Source: Azolla caroliniana (Eukaryota > Polypodiophyta). From it: a DNA stretch of 64,000 nt. Shown here piece after piece: positions 44,701 to 56,010 of this stretch; within the stretch, counting starts at the first letter, position 1; each line of letters opens with the position of its first letter. The stretch covers positions 14,446,001 through 14,510,000 of the forward strand of contig JBHGNT010000004.1 in NCBI GenBank assembly GCA_043228905.1, given 5' to 3'. A program made the translations under genes and the position numbers. The notes beneath the pieces are model-generated. The model did no database searches, was not told the origin of the DNA, and worked only from the letters and a program-made list of their open reading frames with translations.

Positions 44701-47700
44701 CCCATTTTCAACATCAAATGGAATGTCGAATGGGGCCTGGGTTCTGGGTGCCTTGTGCACCCTTCTAACGCTATTCGCGGTGCTTCCATCCCGTCCTTTT
44801 CGTCTATGGTATCTTCTTGGGGTCTTCCATGGATCTGGACCCTCGTCGTGCATGTTAAGATTTATATTTTCATTTTCTGTCCATTTAGACTCCATGGCGT
44901 CTTAGGACAGCAGGTACAAGGTATGAAATGCTGAGGGCAGAGGGAACAATATAGATTCTAGGAATTTCTACTGGGCAGAAAACACAGAGGAACAGATTTG
45001 GTATAAAATGCAGGGAATCAGATTTGGCAGAAAACGTAGAGGATCAGGCATTGCAGAAAACATAGAGGACAGACATTGTAGAAAACGCAGAGGATTAGAT
45101 ATTGCAGAGAACACACAGGGCAGACATTGCAGAAAACGCAGAGACAGAGACAGAGCCGAAACCCTAAACGCAGAGTTAGAGACAGAGCCTGAACCCTAAA
45201 CGTAGAGAAGAGATTATTTGTGAGCATGAAAAGAGAAGATAGATAATGGAGAGGGTAGAACTCGAACTGCAATCCTCCAAGAAAACTGTGTCATGGTAGT
45301 TCCACAGGTTTCATGCATTTTGAAATAAGAACAATATGGGGAAATTTAAATATTTACCATGCATGAACTGGAGAGAACCAACCTTCTATAAAGATGCTAA
45401 CATCATTATTTCATGGCCCTAAAAATACTGATATAGCAAGTTCTCATTGTGTGAATCTTAGTGAAAACCAATGTAGAGTGAAGCATGGGAATCCAATGCC
45501 AAGTTGATGTCATCCATACTCAGATTTATTTGTTTTCTCACACATTTTGAGATAATTTTTGTGCACATTAGAGCTACTCCCAGAAAAAGTGACTATTTTA
45601 ATCCTAATGTCCTATATGGACCATTTCTGCACCTCACACTTTTGATCCCAACAGTCTAGACGTCTGATATATGGGCTGTTCCCTGTATTCAACTGTAGAT
45701 GTAGTATCAGCTATAGAATCTTTGCATTTTAGATATTCTCCGTTGTCCTTATGTAGTTTTATACCTGTCTTTCATGACTGTTCTTTCTCTTAAGGTAGCT
45801 TAATTTTTATTGCATACCACTTTCATATTCAGTTTGGGTTGGTTATATGGTTTCTTGTATGCGCTTTTTGAAAATTGTTCCTTCTATGTCTTCTCAGGAT
45901 ACCTTTTGTCTGAGTTTTCATTTTTTTGAGATAACTGTTTAATAGTTATGAACTATTGTTCATGTTAATGCAGCCTGAGGTGATAGAACGCCATTTTCAT
46001 GACCTTATTCAACGATATGGTTCTGTTGTCGTAGTTGATCTGCTGAATCAAGTAATAGTCAAGTACAGTTTCTTAAATCGTTGATGTAAAATACATGTTA
46101 GGTATCAGCTTTCTGATGAATGAGAATGTATTTTGAATTCTTTAATGGTTTTTTAGCATGGGAGTGAAAAGATGCTAAGTTTGGCATATAGTACCGCTGT
46201 CCAGAATATAACTGATCATAGTATAAGGTGTGTATTTTCTTACATTATATTATATAGAGAAAAGAAGATTACCTAAAATTTATCTGGAAGTCTTCTTCTT
46301 GTTATGTAGTTTGCATGGATACGGATCCCACCCATGGTCTCTGTAAAGATATTCTGGCATAGCTCCTCTGATTTTGGACTTTGTGGCTAATTTTTTCAGT
46401 AATGCTGGATTTTGATAAAGAGAATAACAAATAAAAGTATGACCTCGTGTGCAGATACATTCCATTCGATTTCCATAAGATCTGTGGGCACCTGCACTTA
46501 AACCGCTTATCATTTCTGTATGATGAAATCAAGGAGGATTGCACCTGGCAGGGGTAAGAGTGATCATAATAATGTCCATTCAATTGTCAACTGGTATTCA
46601 TGGAGTGGTTGATGTCTGAAACAGCTTCTATTTCGTGCATGCTGATGGACATGTTGAGAAGCAGCGAGGTGTCATCCGAGTAAATTGTATAGATTGTTTA
46701 GACAGAACAAATATTACACAAGTAAGATGTTTGTTTTTTTGATATCTAGATTACTTTCTTTGTGTACATGAGAATGCAACTAAAATACGGCATAATTTCT
46801 ATGAGACTCAAAGTTCTCATCATGTAATGCATATTCTCTGGAGTGTCTAATAAGTTATAAAGCATGGTCAGCCTTTGATAGCACCTTGACCTTGATTCTA
46901 TATTGAATGCAATATAATGGTATGAAATAAACTGTACCTAAATGAGGTTGACCTCACCCAGTAAGAGCATGGAAAAATGCTAAATGAGAGGCAACCTACC
47001 TAGCACAGAACTAAAATTACCCTAGGTTTGGATGGAAGGGAATATGTGAAAACACTCTATAACACTTCCAGACAGACATTTCTCACACATGGGAATCTGT
47101 CGTTTTTACTCTACAGAAAATGAGAAATACAATTGATTGGTCATCTTTGGACTATAAGCCTTACATTCAGTTTATGCGAATCTGTAAAATGTGAACTGAT
47201 CATGACGATTTTGGTCCAAGTAAGAATCAGTGATGAAAAGAAAGAAAGAAAGAAAGAAAGATATATTACATCTTTTAAGAGGCCAAAATGGCCTATAAGA
47301 CCCAACAAGAGATTACATCTTAAGTGTTGTCTCGTCTTGGAGAACAACAAATCAAAAAAATAAGTAAATAATACTCCGTAAATATAAAAGTATATAAGAT
47401 AAAAAGTGACAACGGAATCTGGCCAGGTGCCACTTGAGGAAGGAAGAGCCAATAAAAGGAGAATTCTTTATCACTGCTTTGTGGATTTTCGGAAGGCCTT
47501 TTACCCTATATAACATATATTACTGTATGTAGACATTGTGCTGATTTCTCTCTTCAAAGGGTACTAAGACATCGAGATGCTTTGAAGTCATTTTTTACAA
47601 ACATATTTTTTGGTAAACCTTGATAACATTAATTTAACACCACGCAAGCATGAGTTACAAGGTTAGAACCAGAGTCCTTAGTGGGAGACGAAAAGTTGCC

Positions 47701-49861
47701 ATACAAGAAAAACACTATATACCTAGAAGTAACAATCATTGAAATTTCGATTCTCACTTCAGGAGGCTGTAACCCTTGAAAGAAAATGTGCACATATAGA
47801 CAGTCTCACGAACCCCAAACAAAATTATGATGTAACACTGACACCTATTTATAGGGTGGAAACTTGGGAACTGAGCCTTCAAATGGCATGGCGCATACAT
47901 AGCGGAGACATTTAAAGAGGCTTTTAGTCTCAATGATTGCCTGCATGATAAAGCAGAAATCGTCAGTGCCCCATGATGTAATCTGGGCTGAGATTGGTAG
48001 CCCCTATAGTGACCAAGGCACCGTTCCAATCTGTGGCTTGTATCCACTGGGTTTGGGCCAAAGCAAAGGTACTCAATGTTGAGAGCTCACATGATCAAAA
48101 CAGATGGAAGAACAGGGAGATAATCATTGTTGTTATGTTGATATGCAAGAATCATTTTACTCTCATGACATAAATAGAAACGCCCTACCCTCATTCTGAT
48201 GTAGCTCGGATTGTCCATGCTTAGACATCAACAAAATGGAAAAGAATAAATAGAATGGTTCAAACTGATAACATCAAGTTGGATCAGCCCTAGAACGTCT
48301 CTCATCAGGAAGGTGCCCACTATAAGGTCCTCTTTTTCATACTTCTAGTAGAATAGATTTATCATTAGGCCATCAAATATGGATACGTCTCTCAATTATG
48401 CACTTCATCATGTAAAGAGCAGCTATAGAAGAATGGATCTTCCAATTCTGCGATCAGGATATGGAATCAGAGGAGCCCTATGTTTTCCATCTTATTGTTT
48501 TCTATGATGCCAGTGCCTATTCGAATAATACTGTCTAAAATATGTAATTTGATTTGTTTTCATTTTTATCTACAGAGCTTACTTGCAAGAAATGCTCTTG
48601 AACAAGCTTTATGGAGAATAAGATTCTTTGATGAGTTAGAAAAGATCTCAAATTATGACAATCTTGATCATCACTTTAAGATGTGTAAGCATATATTTCT
48701 GTCCCCCATTCAACTGCATAGTATAATTTAGATTGTTTTAGAAATGACTATATAGAATTTTACCTTGGAACATGATAGTTCCAACTCTAGCCTGTTTTTT
48801 CAAAATCGTTTCTGATTTATAATTTGGTCTTCTAAAAGCATAATCTGAGTATATCTCCTGTTAGTAACATTTGTAAGTGTGAGAGTAGTACTAAAAAGAT
48901 GCACATTTTTGTTTTCTCTTCTCTCAAACAATCAGTATGGGGTAAACATGGTGATGATATAAGCCTACAGTATAGCGGCACAGAAGCACTGAAACGAGAC
49001 TTTCTGAGGTAAGATTTCCGTCTCAAGCACAATTTCTTATTCTCTTTTTCTGGATGAACTATTAATATGAACTGAATTTCTATTAGATTTGGGAAGAGGA
49101 CTACCGTTGGACTTTTGCAAGATGGATTGAATGCTCTGACTAGATATTATCTCAATAATTTTCACGATGGAAGCAAACAGGTGTTTATTCTCATGGAATT
49201 AAGTCTAATCTGCTCGGTTTTGCCACCAGAAGCTCTTTAATGTATAAAGATATGTATATATGAAATGATATTCCTACCATTGTGCAGGATGCATTAGATC
49301 TTATAAGTGGACATTACATTGTGAGCCGATACAAACCATCACCATTCCAAGGAGATGGGTTTGAAGCAATTACTGTGAGTCTTAAACACAAAGCAACAAT
49401 ATATTTGCTCTATGTACAAGGATATCTATTTTTTTCTGTTTACTTACAAGGATGCTGTTGTATTCTTGTTTACACTATCGTTGTGTACAGTATCTACCTC
49501 TGGCATCAGCCCTTATAGTAACTGGCATAACCCTAACCTCGAGCTCCATTGCACGAGGTATGTTACATGTATAACACAATTTTAAGTGATATTTCTAAAC
49601 AAAAATATCCATGAGGCTCCATTTCAAATAAAATGAGAACTATCTTTTGGTACAATAAAAAAACTATCTTCTGAAAGAGAATTGAATGGGGGTAATGTTA
49701 TTATATTGATCCTGGTAATAGAATGGAATGCAGTGAAAAAGGATGCATGCTACTTCATAAAATCTGTCCTCTGGGCCGGTATTACTGCGGGAATGGCAGC
49801 TCTTGTGAAAGCAAATGGCCGTCAGTTCTGCAGTCGACCTCGCCTTTGCAAGCTATCCTGA
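31760..49861 (+). CDS. SAC-domain phosphoinositide phosphatase (SAC1/RHD4-like), 21 exons
   Basis: It removes phosphate from phosphoinositides, mainly PI4P in this family, at ER/Golgi or secretory membranes. Exons: 31760-31805, 33117-33275, 36312-36395, 37009-37136, 37239-37330, 37839-37896, 38000-38056, 38141-38174, 38269-38349, 38431-38537, 43071-43157, 45974-46051, 46157-46227, 46455-46553, 46625-46721, 48576-48684, 48936-49008, 49087-49180, 49288-49374, 49491-49557, 49734-49861. They total 1836 nt in frame, 611 residues, near the family's usual size. Key blocks: [77 protein letters not shown], and the CX5R site [10 protein letters not shown] (about residue 415). Two hydrophobic segments (about 548-568 and 572-590) and the end [11 protein letters not shown] match plant SAC6/7/8 proteins. 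No stop is seen. Exons 1 and 2 upstream of LSEY are the least certain. Confidence 0.93.
34900..36150 (-). mobile_element. Ty3/gypsy remnant in SAC intron 2
   Basis: On the minus strand 35448-35660 encodes [20 protein letters not shown], the C-terminal block typical of Ty3 integrases. Related LTR-like pieces flank it: the phrase TATCC-ACCCTTAACCT-TTAAAATTA-CTATA occurs near 35245-35280 and again near 36080-36115. The rest of the element is gone. It lies between exons 2 and 3 of the SAC gene. Confidence 0.65.
38175..38268 (+). other. U12-type AT-AC intron (SAC intron 8)
   Basis: The exon ends CAAGGGA and the intron starts ATATCCTTTT, the U12 AT-AC donor consensus. The branch site TTCCTTAAC (38250-38258) is exact consensus, and the intron ends AC at 38268, about 11 bases past the branch adenosine. 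Joining A with GC gives AGC and restores the conserved VIQGSFQ reading. No GT-AG pair nearby does this. The length is 94 nt. Confidence 0.9.
38745..40360 (-). mobile_element. LINE fragment with RT and CCHC end, in SAC intron 10
   Basis: On the minus strand: [20 protein letters not shown] and [18 protein letters not shown] (40100-40350), then [20 protein letters not shown] with the catalytic YADD (about 40010-40075). An internal jump after NKTKV follows, then the C-terminal region ending in a finger, [18 protein letters not shown] (39430-39480). The 3' UTR runs down to a (TTTC)n tail (GAAA repeats on plus, 38745-38766). The order and the CCHC end fit a plant non-LTR element. Several stops are present. 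Confidence 0.85.
40361..41333. other. SAC intron 10, unassigned stretch
   Basis: CT-rich, with LTR-like composition (AACTCCAAATACAACCAC near 40435; a CCCCCGTTAAGCGGGAGG hairpin near 41154-41171). No domain is recognised. Confidence 0.4.
41334..41706 (+). repeat. Possible solo copia-type LTR
   Basis: It starts TGTCAACATATTTG and ends GGCTACA. It has a TATA-like AGTATAAATACACC (about 41370) and a copia-style GGGTTTTCCACGTAAAAATT block (about 41607-41626) near the end. No target duplication is visible, because a (TA)n run follows directly. Confidence 0.5.
41706..41768. repeat. (TA)n microsatellite
   Basis: An uninterrupted TA dinucleotide run of about 60 bases. Confidence 0.95.
41790..42560 (-). 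pseudogene. Ty3-type gag-protease fragment in SAC intron 10
   Basis: On the minus strand a zinc knuckle near 42440-42495 reads CYT[14 protein letters not shown], i.e. CX2CX4HX4C with the second Cys turned into TGA. A basic linker follows ([14 protein letters not shown]). Then a retropepsin-like block [20 protein letters not shown] (41800-41900) appears, with DSG. The piece then runs into the (TA)n tract. No RT is attached. Confidence 0.6.
43930..44335 (+). mobile_element. LINE RT fragment in SAC intron 11
   Basis: [20 protein letters not shown] and RHLNALKLF match the LINE at 38745-40360. The reading continues in another frame to [15 protein letters not shown] and the LGVTFTG block. The fragment ends where a minus-strand segment begins. 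Confidence 0.8.
44336..45272 (-). mobile_element. Probable LINE 5' UTR and ORF1 fragment
   Basis: On the minus strand 44336-44895 encodes a basic N-terminus ([15 protein letters not shown]) and a long charged coiled coil ([20 protein letters not shown]-like). This is a plausible RNA-binding ORF1 of a non-LTR element, but no RRM or knuckle is visible. The 5' side (about 45010-45200) has tandem GCAGAAAACGCAGAG-type repeats and two TTTAGGGTT motifs. It abuts the plus-strand RT piece at 44335 in a convergent way. Confidence 0.5.
47238..48250. mobile_element. LINE insertion with 5' inversion, in SAC intron 15
   Basis: The left part (47238-47440) is the LINE 3' UTR on the minus strand with its (TTTC)n tail; it matches 38745-38900 closely (TTTTAAGAGGCCAAAATGGC). 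The right part (about 47455-48250) is RT-region sequence of the same family on the plus strand: FVDFRKAF-like, DIVLIS, then a [10 protein letters not shown] block. A 3' part on minus with an upstream part inverted beside it is the classic product of twin priming. Confidence 0.75.
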
Positions 49862-52800
49862 TGAGGTATGACATGGTTGAAAATGGCCATTTTTCAGCCT
49901 CCTGTACTGTTTCTTAATTTTGGCTATTTCCTACCACATTTTCGTCTTAAATCTCTTTGCACTCTCCTTTCAACTAATGAACCAAATAAATACTATTTAA
50001 TTAACACAAAATTCATGCTCGTCAACGTTACCCTAATAAATATTATTTTATACAAAGTTCAGTCTCTTGTCAATGAATCAACCTAATAAATTTGGTTAAT
50101 TTGACATGAATTCATGTTGACACCTAAAGTTTATAAACGACCCACGCTCATTCCCCCTAGCTAAGACCCTTCTGCTTCCTAGAGGAATGGGTCCATAATC
50201 ATGTCGTATTAGGTTAATTAATTGATAAGGAGATTGTGGTCACTAACAGTTCTCATCATGGAAATGGGTGATATGGAATCTGTAGATTAAATAGGTAGAC
50301 TTCAATGTGATCATATAAAGGAGATTACTTGCATATAGGGTCCAGATACTCTAGATTTCTGCACTAGCACATAAACTGTTCAGACGAATTACATTTTTGA
50401 GTATATACCCCTGTAACACTCTGAATAATCAAAGGAAAAACACCCAGGTTTTTGTGGGAGGAGCTCTGTAATGGGCATATGAATATGACATATCTACTCA
50501 TAAATGAAGGATCAGGGATGGCAGAAGATTGCTTTCACAAGCGAAGTCTTGGAATCAGCCACCCACTGACCCAGAGTAAAAAACTCAGGTTTTCGTGGGA
50601 GCTCTGGAATGGGCGTATCAATGTAAGATATCTACTCATAGAATCGAAGGACCAGGGATGGTAGAAGATTGCTTCCATAAGCAAAGTCATAGAATCTGCA
50701 GTTTAGGTGTATCAAACACGATCTGTAATGCTAAAGAAAACATATGTATATGTATATAAATGGGGTATATGTAATTCAAGCGTACAACTTTTCTTGTAAA
50801 TTTTATATATTCACAGGTTTATATTGCTATGGTGACATTTACGAACATTTAATATGTATACAAAGTTCAAGCTATAAGTCACATAAACAACAGGTTTATG
50901 CCACTTTTGTGAAAATGTATCATAAATCAATTTGTTAAAAGATTTTTGTACCATAAGTACACAACATAATATGTTCCAACAATTGCGGGGATTTAAGTTC
51001 TTTTCAATGCATGCATATAAGTCTTAGTTCTTTCTAAAGGGATAAATTTTCAAGCATAGTTGCTAGTGTGAGACTTTGAGGTTTATGCATTCATAATGTT
51101 TTGAATCACACTAAAAGTTCACAAAGATTAATATTTATTAAGATTCAAAGAGTTTAGGTTGTTAAACAAGTGGATGAGAAATTAAACGGGCTTGGTACAT
51201 AGAGAAATAGGAACACAAAGGTTATCATTCCCAATTCCAAATCAAAATGTTATGCTAGTCTAATCAGACAACTTAATTTAGTCATGAAGACAATATCGCT
51301 AGATGAAATGTTCTTGTAGATGTTCATTCTTCATCACCATTTATTAAATGCACTTGCTTTTCTCATCCTATACACTTCCAGCAGTAAATTATATTATGGC
51401 CGCAAGGATGCTTTTTACCATAATTCTCTAAGTTGTGTATGTAGAGCTGCTACATATTTTTATGTACATATCTTGCATGCCAAATTCCTCTAGAGGCTAG
51501 TTGCAGTTCATGGTATGGTGACACTCATATGTCAACTTGTGCATTGATTTCCTTAAGGGCATGGTCTGCTTTATGTTATGTTGCTTTTGTGGTTGTGGTA
51601 TTGAATGATGGAACAGATTTAAATAAAATTGCTATTGGTCAGATTGGTGGAAATCACTTCAACATTTGCTTCATGTTTTTTCTCACCAAACTGATTTGTT
51701 ACCAATTGCTGTCATGCACATACACCTGCTCTTTTTGTGAACTGTGTATTGAGTGGGATTGTTGGTTTACTCCGTTCATCGCTTGTAGAATATGCATGTT
51801 GTTCCTCTTTATGTTTCTTAAGTTAGCTTTGGTCTCAACCAGGTCTTGGCCTACATATTATTGTTTGGGGTGACATCTTTGGAACTCATGAGGTAACTCC
51901 AAAGGAAAAGTGATGTTGACAAAGGTTCTCAAATGGTTGTGAAAAATGACCTTGAAGTAACTACATTTTGAATGCTCATCTCAACACCATTGTGCTAGTA
52001 GAACGTGAACATTGTATAGTTTGAAGATTCTTTGCATCTAGCAAGCTCAAGTGTGTGAACTATAGCTTAAGTCAAATGCACATCACTTAATCTTTTGGCA
52101 TAGTATATGACCACTTTTTCCATGCCTTTTTTGAACTAAAGACTACAACTAGTTCATGTAAAAAACTGAGGGGATCCTGAGGTAATTTTTGAATTCAAAT
52201 TATATACCAACTTTTTGGAGAATTTTATAAGCAAAGCATTGGAGAAGTAGTATGATTCTCTCTCATCTTTTGGGTATTTGTAGGCTCTTATTGGGAGTGC
52301 ATATGTCAAGTCTAAGCTCACATGCATAGCTTAAGCAAGCATACAAGCCTCCTTGCTTGATAGAAGTTTCCTATGAATGTTGATAATTTATCGCCTATAT
52401 GTCTTTATGTTCTTGAGCATATGTAAGATAGCTCATCTTGTTCCTGTTCTTGTAAGCTTTTTGGAGTACAATCTTAGTTTAAAGTGTTCCTTATCCTTGA
52501 ATATATTAACCTTGAAAGCTCTTTTGTATGGTCTTTGCATATTCATAAGTGCATGTGTATGAAGCACATAGATGCGAGCTGTCGGTTTGGACAATTTCTA
52601 GTTTGTCTTATGCAAGGAGGTTGACACACATAATGTTCACCAAATTTGGTGAGCTATAACTTAAGTCTACTTGTAGTGGGCAAAATTGTAAAGGTTCAAT
52701 CCCTTGTTCCAAAGAGCTTGTTGAAGAAGGGGAGAAAGGGTATCCTTTTTGTACCTTCCACACTCCTTGCACTTGCCGTATGGATCAACAATGAACTCCC

Positions 52801-53219
52801 CTTTACCATCACATTCCTAACTCCTTTTCCAAGCATACTCGTAAAGCATGAATTAAATTGATATACTTAGCCTCATTGTGGCTATTTGCTTCAATATGAT
52901 CATTCCCACTCCATAATTCATGACATTCTCTATCCACAAAAGCATATCCAACTCATGTGACCTTTGTTTTTGGTTTAAAAGCACTATTAGAATATAACAC
53001 CCCTTCTACATCCTCTAGCATTATATCTTGACTTTATTATTTTTCCTCAACTTGAGCATCTATCTCTTTTGCATTTTTTGTGGGCATAGGATCTTTATAT
53101 GTAAGCATATCTCCCATCTTAGACCTCGTGGTTTCCTCCTTAAGGAAACACACTTCAAACTATTGTATAATCATTACCCATCTTTTCACACGTGCACTAT
53201 CTCTTGGAAATCTTAACAT
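49862..53219. other. Intergenic stretch after the SAC gene
   Basis: The first part should be the SAC 3' UTR. A direct repeat with a period of about 141 bases lies at 50445-50727 (CAGGTTTTxGTGGGAG, ATCTACTCATA, CAGGGATGG). The rest is AT-rich with short frames and no recognised domain on either strand. Confidence 0.55.
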
Positions 53220-53439
53220 ATGAGGCAGTACAAGGCACAAGCACTTAATACTATCATGGTGCTCCTATCGAATAGAGTTTGATTTGGGTGTGCCGATTGG
53301 GAAGGATTTCGAAAGGCCGTTGAGGGCCTATATTCCTATTATAATAAATTGGAATATTGTAGGCAGAATTAGTGTCAAGCTCATTTATGAGTGTTCAAAT
53401 ACTGATGGTACTTGTGTCAGCCCACTCGTCAGGGCTTGT

Positions 53440-53625
53440 ATAAAAGGTGCTCACTGAGCATAGTGTATGTACAAAGAGTTCATTATTTGAAAGTAAAGTG
53501 TTGTTGCGTGCTCTCTTTGTCTCTCTCTCATTGCATATTCATTCTGTGTATAGCTAATTGTCGAGTTTTCGAAACCGATTGTGTACTCGTTTCTGCACAC
53601 GTATTCTTTCACATGGTATCAGAGT
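53440..53625 (+). promoter_or_regulatory. Copia 3 TATA region, LTR end and PBS
   Basis: A TATA motif in GTATAAAAGG (about 53439-53448), the LTR end at 53613, and the PBS TGGTATCAGAGT at 53614-53625, of initiator tRNA-Met type. Confidence 0.8.
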
Positions 53626-53639
53626 GCAAGGGTTGCAAA

Positions 53640-54700
53640 TCCTCTTCAGCCGACAGAAAAGCAAGCGAACAAGACAGAGACAAGTTTTCTCATTTTCGGA
53701 AAAGAAAAGCCAGGAACATGGGCAGAGGAATGGGAAGCTTGCGTCTGACCGAAAAGATCGATAGGAGCAACTATACAAGATGTAGAAACGCAAGCGAACA
53801 AGATAGAGACAAGTTTTCTCGTTTTCGGAAAAGAAAAGACAAGAACATGGATAGAGGAATAGAAGCTTGCTTCAGACTGAAAAGCTCGATAGGAGCAACT
53901 ATGAATCTTGATCGTATGTGCTTGGGCACCGTTACTGGAGTTATGTCGAAGGAGCTAACGATGCAGCACCTAAGTCGACACACGTAGATTTCCTGGCCTG
54001 GGAACATGCAACAAGCAAAGTTCTCTAATGCTCTGCATCCTATGTGAGCAATCAGATTCTGAGCTACATTTAGGATGCTAGGATGCCGAAGGATTCTTGG
54101 GGAAACCTGAAAAAGATTTTTGCCGCAAGCTCCATAACTAGAAAGCTTCAACTCAGACAGGAGTCACTTAGCAATGTCCGTCAAAGAGACATGTTGGTGG
54201 CTGACTACACCTCCAAGATCATGGAGATCTGCGACTCCCTCGCCTCCATCAACGTGAACGTCGAGGAGGATGAAATGGTGTAGGTTTGCCTCAGAGGGTT
54301 AGCGTCAAAGTTCGGAGCATTCTGAACGACAGAGAATATGCCTCCGTTTTTCGAGCCACAATCAATGTTGCTCGTAGAAGAAAACCACTCGGGTGCGTCG
54401 ACGAGTACACACATCGATAACAAGATGATGTACATGGAGGCGGATCGACCCCGTGGTCGTGGTGGTCGAGGCGGGTCGACACAATGGAGGTGATCAACAG
54501 GAGCAGAACTCGAGGCATAATCGAAATGCTGACAATAGTTCCGGACCCTCCATGGATAGGGGGAGTCAAGGAGGCACCGGAGGTCGACAAGGAAAGGCAT
54601 CGACAAACTGTTGGTACTGTGGTTGGAAGGGCCATAGAGAAAGTGAGTGCTGGAAAAAGCAACCTGATTCGGACAAGGTCGGATCGAGCCGATGAGACGC
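53640..54700 (+). pseudogene. Copia 3 gag with CCHC knuckle, broken
   Basis: The N-terminal part MGSLRLTEKIDRSNYTR is preceded and followed by copies of an ASEQDRDKFSxFRKRK segment. These are two units in tandem (53663-53791 and 53792 to about 53905), each 129 bp, so in frame. Then WGNLKKIFAASSITRKLQLR, RDMLVADYTSKIMEICDSLA, and the knuckle CWYCGWKGHRESEC (54609-54650, CX2CX4HX4C, intact). Several frameshifts occur. The protease is not seen. Confidence 0.85.
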
Positions 54701-56010
54701 GGATAGACGTCAGAGATCACACTACGCCGAAGGCTCAAGGTGAGCCAAAATGGGCCCAACCTTCGTGTCTTTGGAGTTCTTTCTTTCCAGTTTCTGTACA
54801 TAGGAAGCGTGTGTCTAGTCTGTGTTGCGTGTGTGTCCTTTATCCTCTCTCATTCGGTTGCTCCCGGTACGTATCCAGAAACGCTTTGGTTGGTGTCCTG
54901 GCCGGTCGTTGGAAACGGTGAAGCTCGACCTTCCATGCTCCGTCTCTCTTAGGTCCAAGACCCTTGTGGTCCCGCCCCAAATCTAACACGTACCTGCAGA
55001 TTTCCACGACAACGTGGATAAGTGTGAGGATTAAACGAGAGTGTAAATAATACTATGGTAAATTCTCACCACGGGATATTATATGGTCATGCCTGTAACA
55101 TCCAGTGTTGGTGTGTGCTCAGATCCGTCTTCCTCGGGTTCGTCCTGAGTATCGTGACAGGATCGGTAGTTGGAGTGGAGGTTGTGTGCATTGTCCAACT
55201 CCGACTCAAATGTTGCAAATGCTTCCGTGTCCTCGACGCCTATGGCTAGGGTTCGCAATATGAATTCTTCGTCGCACAGATTGCTCAAACTGTCGCCTTC
55301 GTCTGAATGTCACTAAGTTTGCAACCGAACTGTCTCCTGTACGACCCACCGAATCTCTCTAGGAAACAATCGATCATGTCGGATCTCCTCGGCCGCCTAC
55401 TGGTAGGCCTCCCGCCTCTACAGTCTCTCGACTAGTCTTGTCGCTCGTTCGGTAACGGGGTCGTTCATTGGTCTAGTCATCCATTCCCCATCGTTCGTTG
55501 CACTTTGCAGGAATCATGGTTGCCAAAATTGTGTTTACTCTGGGCTAGACATAGCCACAAACACACGGGTGTCCGTTCCAAACACTTCACCAAAAGGGGT
55601 CAGTAGGGAATGATGTTATCTGACATAGATCCGATTCAAATCCGGGTATTTCCGGATACTCTCTAGATGGTTAATACACAACCGATTAATGGAAACATGT
55701 GTAAGATTATGAATGAAAGCATAGAATCGAAAGTAGATGTAAGAGACACAATAGAATTAAATTAGAATGCTCAAACTTGTATCACTTCCGTTGTTAATTA
55801 CATCGATTCCTGGATCCTTTTATAGGCATCCGGTTGGAATTACAAAACAGTGCCTTATTGGTTACCAGTTATCAATCGGTCCGGATCCGGATCGGTACAA
55901 CTATTCTAGATCCATTCGTTCCTATAATATTTCCTAATAATTATTCTAATATTATTCCTCGACTCGTCCTTGTACATATTAATCCTCCAGTCCATACTCC
56001 TAGACTAACA
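54700..56010 (-). mobile_element. Ty3 remnant inside copia 3 (LTR plus gag start)
   Basis: A candidate LTR runs 55530-56010 (TGTGTTTACTC to GACTAACA), immediately before copia 3 integrase resumes. On the minus strand it is followed by a PBS-like TTGGCAACCATGATT and a gag-like start (EWMTRPMNDPVTERATRLVE). That start resembles the gypsy B gag start in its EWM and ITRSVTRQVE parts. The left boundary and any second LTR are not found. Confidence 0.5.

Noticed and set aside
45008-45200. Interstitial telomere repeat
   Set aside because: Only two separate TTTAGGGTT motifs occur within a different tandem repeat.
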